Source: Pseudonocardia hierapolitana (GTDB taxonomy: Bacteria; Actinomycetota; Actinomycetes; Mycobacteriales; Pseudonocardiaceae). Taken from it: DNA of 64,000 nt. How positions within the stretch are numbered: the first letter of the stretch is position 1; every line of letters begins with the position of its first letter. The notes under the pieces are model-generated. The model was not told the DNA's origin and searched no databases. It worked only from the letters and a program-made list of their open reading frames with translations. The stretch covers positions 8,060,001 to 8,124,000 of the forward strand of contig NZ_VIWU01000001.1 in the NCBI RefSeq assembly GCF_007994075.1, read 5' to 3'. The position numbers and the translations under genes were made by a program. Positions 62,751-64,000 of this stretch are shown here, in pieces.

Positions 62751-63887
62751 TCAGGCCGTGCACGCACCGTTCTCGGGCACGGGCACGGCGCCGCTGGCCG
62801 CGGTGGACGGCCGGTCGGTGACGGCCGTGACGGCCAGCGCGGACGCCTCCGGAAGCGCCACGGTGACCACCGCGTCGAGCCGGTCGCCGTGCGCCGGCAC
62901 GGTGGCGGTGCCACCCGGCGCGGCGACGACCTCACCGGTGCAGCGGTCGAGGACGCGGAGGCTCCAGGTGATCGTCTGCGGGTGCGCCTGCGGCTGCACC
63001 CGCACCTGCACGCGGAAGGCGCACTCGGTGCCGGGGGCGCACGGCTGCACCGCCCGCAGGTCGACCGCGTCGATCGTCCCCGCCGCCGCCGGGGCCGGCG
63101 GGACGACCGGGGGCAGTGCCGTCGGCGAGTCCGTGGCCATCACCTCGGCCCGGCCGGCCTCCAGCACCGCGGTGATGTCGCGGCTGATGTCGTCGCGGAG
63201 GAAGGCGATCTCGACGCCGACGACCGCGACCAGCACCACCACCGACAGGACCCACTTCCAGCTGCGGGCCACGGCGGCCCGGGCGACGGTCCGGGGTGTG
63301 CGAGGTGGGCGCCTCCGGCGCGGTGCGGACGTGCGCGCCGCGGGCGCGTGGGTCGCACCCGACCCGTCGCCGGCGATCACCGCGACCGCCCTGCCGAGCT
63401 CGGCCCGTGCCTGCGCGCCGCCGGTCGCGTCGGCCTCCCGCAGGATCGCCGCGACGACCGCGAGGCGCCCGTCCGGCGACCGGGCCGCGGCCGCCGCGCG
63501 CTCGAGCGCGGGGACCGGACGCGCGGTCGCGACCCCGAGCTGGTCCAGGACGGCCGCGGTGGCCTCGAGGTCGGTGCCGTCCGTGGCCGGCCGGCCCGGG
63601 GCGTCGAGGAGGCGGGCCCTGCCGTCCCGTCCGACGCGGACCGCCTCGGGGTGCAGCGGGGGAGCGGGGTTGCGGGTCTCGAAGGCGGCGAGGAGGTCCG
63701 CGCCCAGCGCGACGGCCTGTGCGGGGGTCAGCCGGGCGATGGAGAGCAGCCGCGTCAGCGGGAGTTCGTCCGCCGGGGTGCGCAGGGGGACGGCCGTCGC
63801 CGGCCCGCGCGCACCCCCGGCCCGTCTCGTGCGGGCGTGTGCCCTGTGCAGGGGCGACGCGCGCCGCTCCGCCCTGGACCGCGTCAT
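62751..63887 (-). CDS. Bitopic membrane protein upstream of the SEDS-PBP gene
   Basis: A 378-residue protein. The N-terminal 190 cytosolic residues are alanine/arginine-rich and include LTRLLSIARLTPAQAVALGA then DLLAAFETRNPAPPLHPEAV, reminiscent of the C-lobe of bacterial Ser/Thr (pseudo)kinases but without catalytic motifs. One membrane helix follows (KWVLSVVVLVAVVGVEIAFL), then about 150 extracellular residues with two cysteine-containing strands. It precedes the fusion gene by 17 bases and overlaps an upstream gene by 4, so it is part of the same wall-synthesis operon. Role unknown; a regulatory partner of the fusion is possible (inference). Confidence 0.72.
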   Translation of the reverse strand: MTRSRAERRASPLHRAHARTRRAGGARGPATAVPLRTPADELPLTRLLSIARLTPAQAVALGADLLAAFETRNPAPPLHPEAVRVGRDGRARLLDAPGRPATDGTDLEATAAVLDQLGVATARPVPALERAAAAARSPDGRLAVVAAILREADATGGAQARAELGRAVAVIAGDGSGATHAPAARTSAPRRRRPPRTPRTVARAAVARSWKWVLSVVVLVAVVGVEIAFLRDDISRDITAVLEAGRAEVMATDSPTALPPVVPPAPAAAGTIDAVDLRAVQPCAPGTECAFRVQVRVQPQAHPQTITWSLRVLDRCTGEVVAAPGGTATVPAHGDRLDAVVTVALPEASALAVTAVTDRPSTAASGAVPVPENGACTA

Positions 63888-64000
63888 GGCCGTGCCCCCC
63901 TCGGTACCCCCGAGCCGGTGTCCTGGATCTCGCCGTGCAGCGGGCCCGGCCCGTGCGGAGCACGAGCGGGGCGTCCGCGGAAGATGACGTCCTGCCGGCC
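63884..64000 (-). CDS. C-terminal end of an unidentified protein (rest outside window)
   Basis: The minus-strand frame is open from the window edge and stops at 63884, and the stop overlaps the ATG of the next gene (ATGA). The visible 38 residues start GRQDVIFRGRPARAPHG and end GSGVPRGARP. No domain can be recognised, but the 4-bp overlap makes it a probable first member of the wall-synthesis operon. Confidence 0.55.
   Translation of the reverse strand, partial: GRQDVIFRGRPARAPHGPGPLHGEIQDTGSGVPRGARP

Noticed and set aside
59830..63987. A 1385-codon open frame on the + strand
   Set aside because: It lies antisense to the SEDS-PBP fusion and the bitopic protein, is rich in Arg, Gly and Pro, and has no domain. 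High-GC genomes commonly leave such antisense frames open.

Overview
The window is high-GC DNA (third codon positions almost all G or C) with frequent GTG starts, many 4-bp ATGA/GTGA gene overlaps, an XRE/DUF397 regulator pair, DUF1707 and AbiEi-like proteins, an F420/FMN-type PPOX protein and sugar importers without a local ATPase. This points to an actinomycete, most likely Pseudonocardiaceae (inference; no rRNA or marker gene is present). No tRNA, rRNA, CRISPR array, insertion sequence or prophage was seen. The region reads as chromosomal catabolic and accessory DNA.

Layout. 1-3659: end of a catabolic operon (M20 amidohydrolase, aldehyde dehydrogenase, SDR, isochorismatase-like hydrolase). 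3411-6622: two exported solute-binding proteins, one with a VWA domain, and no transporter. 6764-15556: a complete-looking corrinoid-dependent methyl-transfer system: dimethylglycine/sarcosine dehydrogenase-like flavoprotein, MttB-family methyltransferase without pyrrolysine, IclR regulator, corrinoid protein, methyl-THF methyltransferase, reductive activator of corrinoid proteins, and DUF1638. 15791-18920: substrate-binding protein and two FecCD permeases (iron-siderophore or cobalamin type). 18901-22449: PPOX, DUF1707, LysR and MFS genes. 22480-27809: tripartite tricarboxylate transporter diverging from a TcuA-like flavoprotein and a GntR regulator. 27894-39512: mixed housekeeping and stress genes (DoxX, STAS, CE7 esterase, MFS, LysR regulators, superoxide dismutase, flavin reductase, a ClpC-like ATPase without the N domain, aldo/keto reductase). 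39601-43902: TetR-controlled four-gene operon. 44030-48929: membrane proteins, FadE-type acyl-CoA dehydrogenase, LURP-like protein, XRE/DUF397 pair. 49135-55982: sugar/uronate locus (CUT1 importer, YesL-like protein, Gfo/Idh/MocA oxidoreductase, glucuronate-isomerase-family protein). 56118-58634: AbiEi-like protein and FAD oxidoreductase. 58783-64000: an MreB-like actin converging on an operon that encodes one polypeptide joining a SEDS (FtsW/RodA) glycosyltransferase to a class B penicillin-binding protein.

Two systems stand out. The corrinoid locus predicts that a probably aerobic actinomycete removes a methyl group from a quaternary amine such as glycine betaine and passes it to tetrahydrofolate; the adjacent flavoprotein could remove the next methyl. 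The SEDS-PBP fusion keeps every catalytic motif of both partners and would be a one-chain peptidoglycan synthase.

Cutting across the annotation is a set of dispersed nested palindromes: large inverted repeats whose arms are themselves partly palindromic. Three sequence families were found (CTTCACACA type, six copies; TTCGTCGG type, two; GACTCGCG type, one). Almost every copy begins within about 20 bases of a stop codon, which suggests a terminator-like role or a mobile sequence that targets gene 3' ends.
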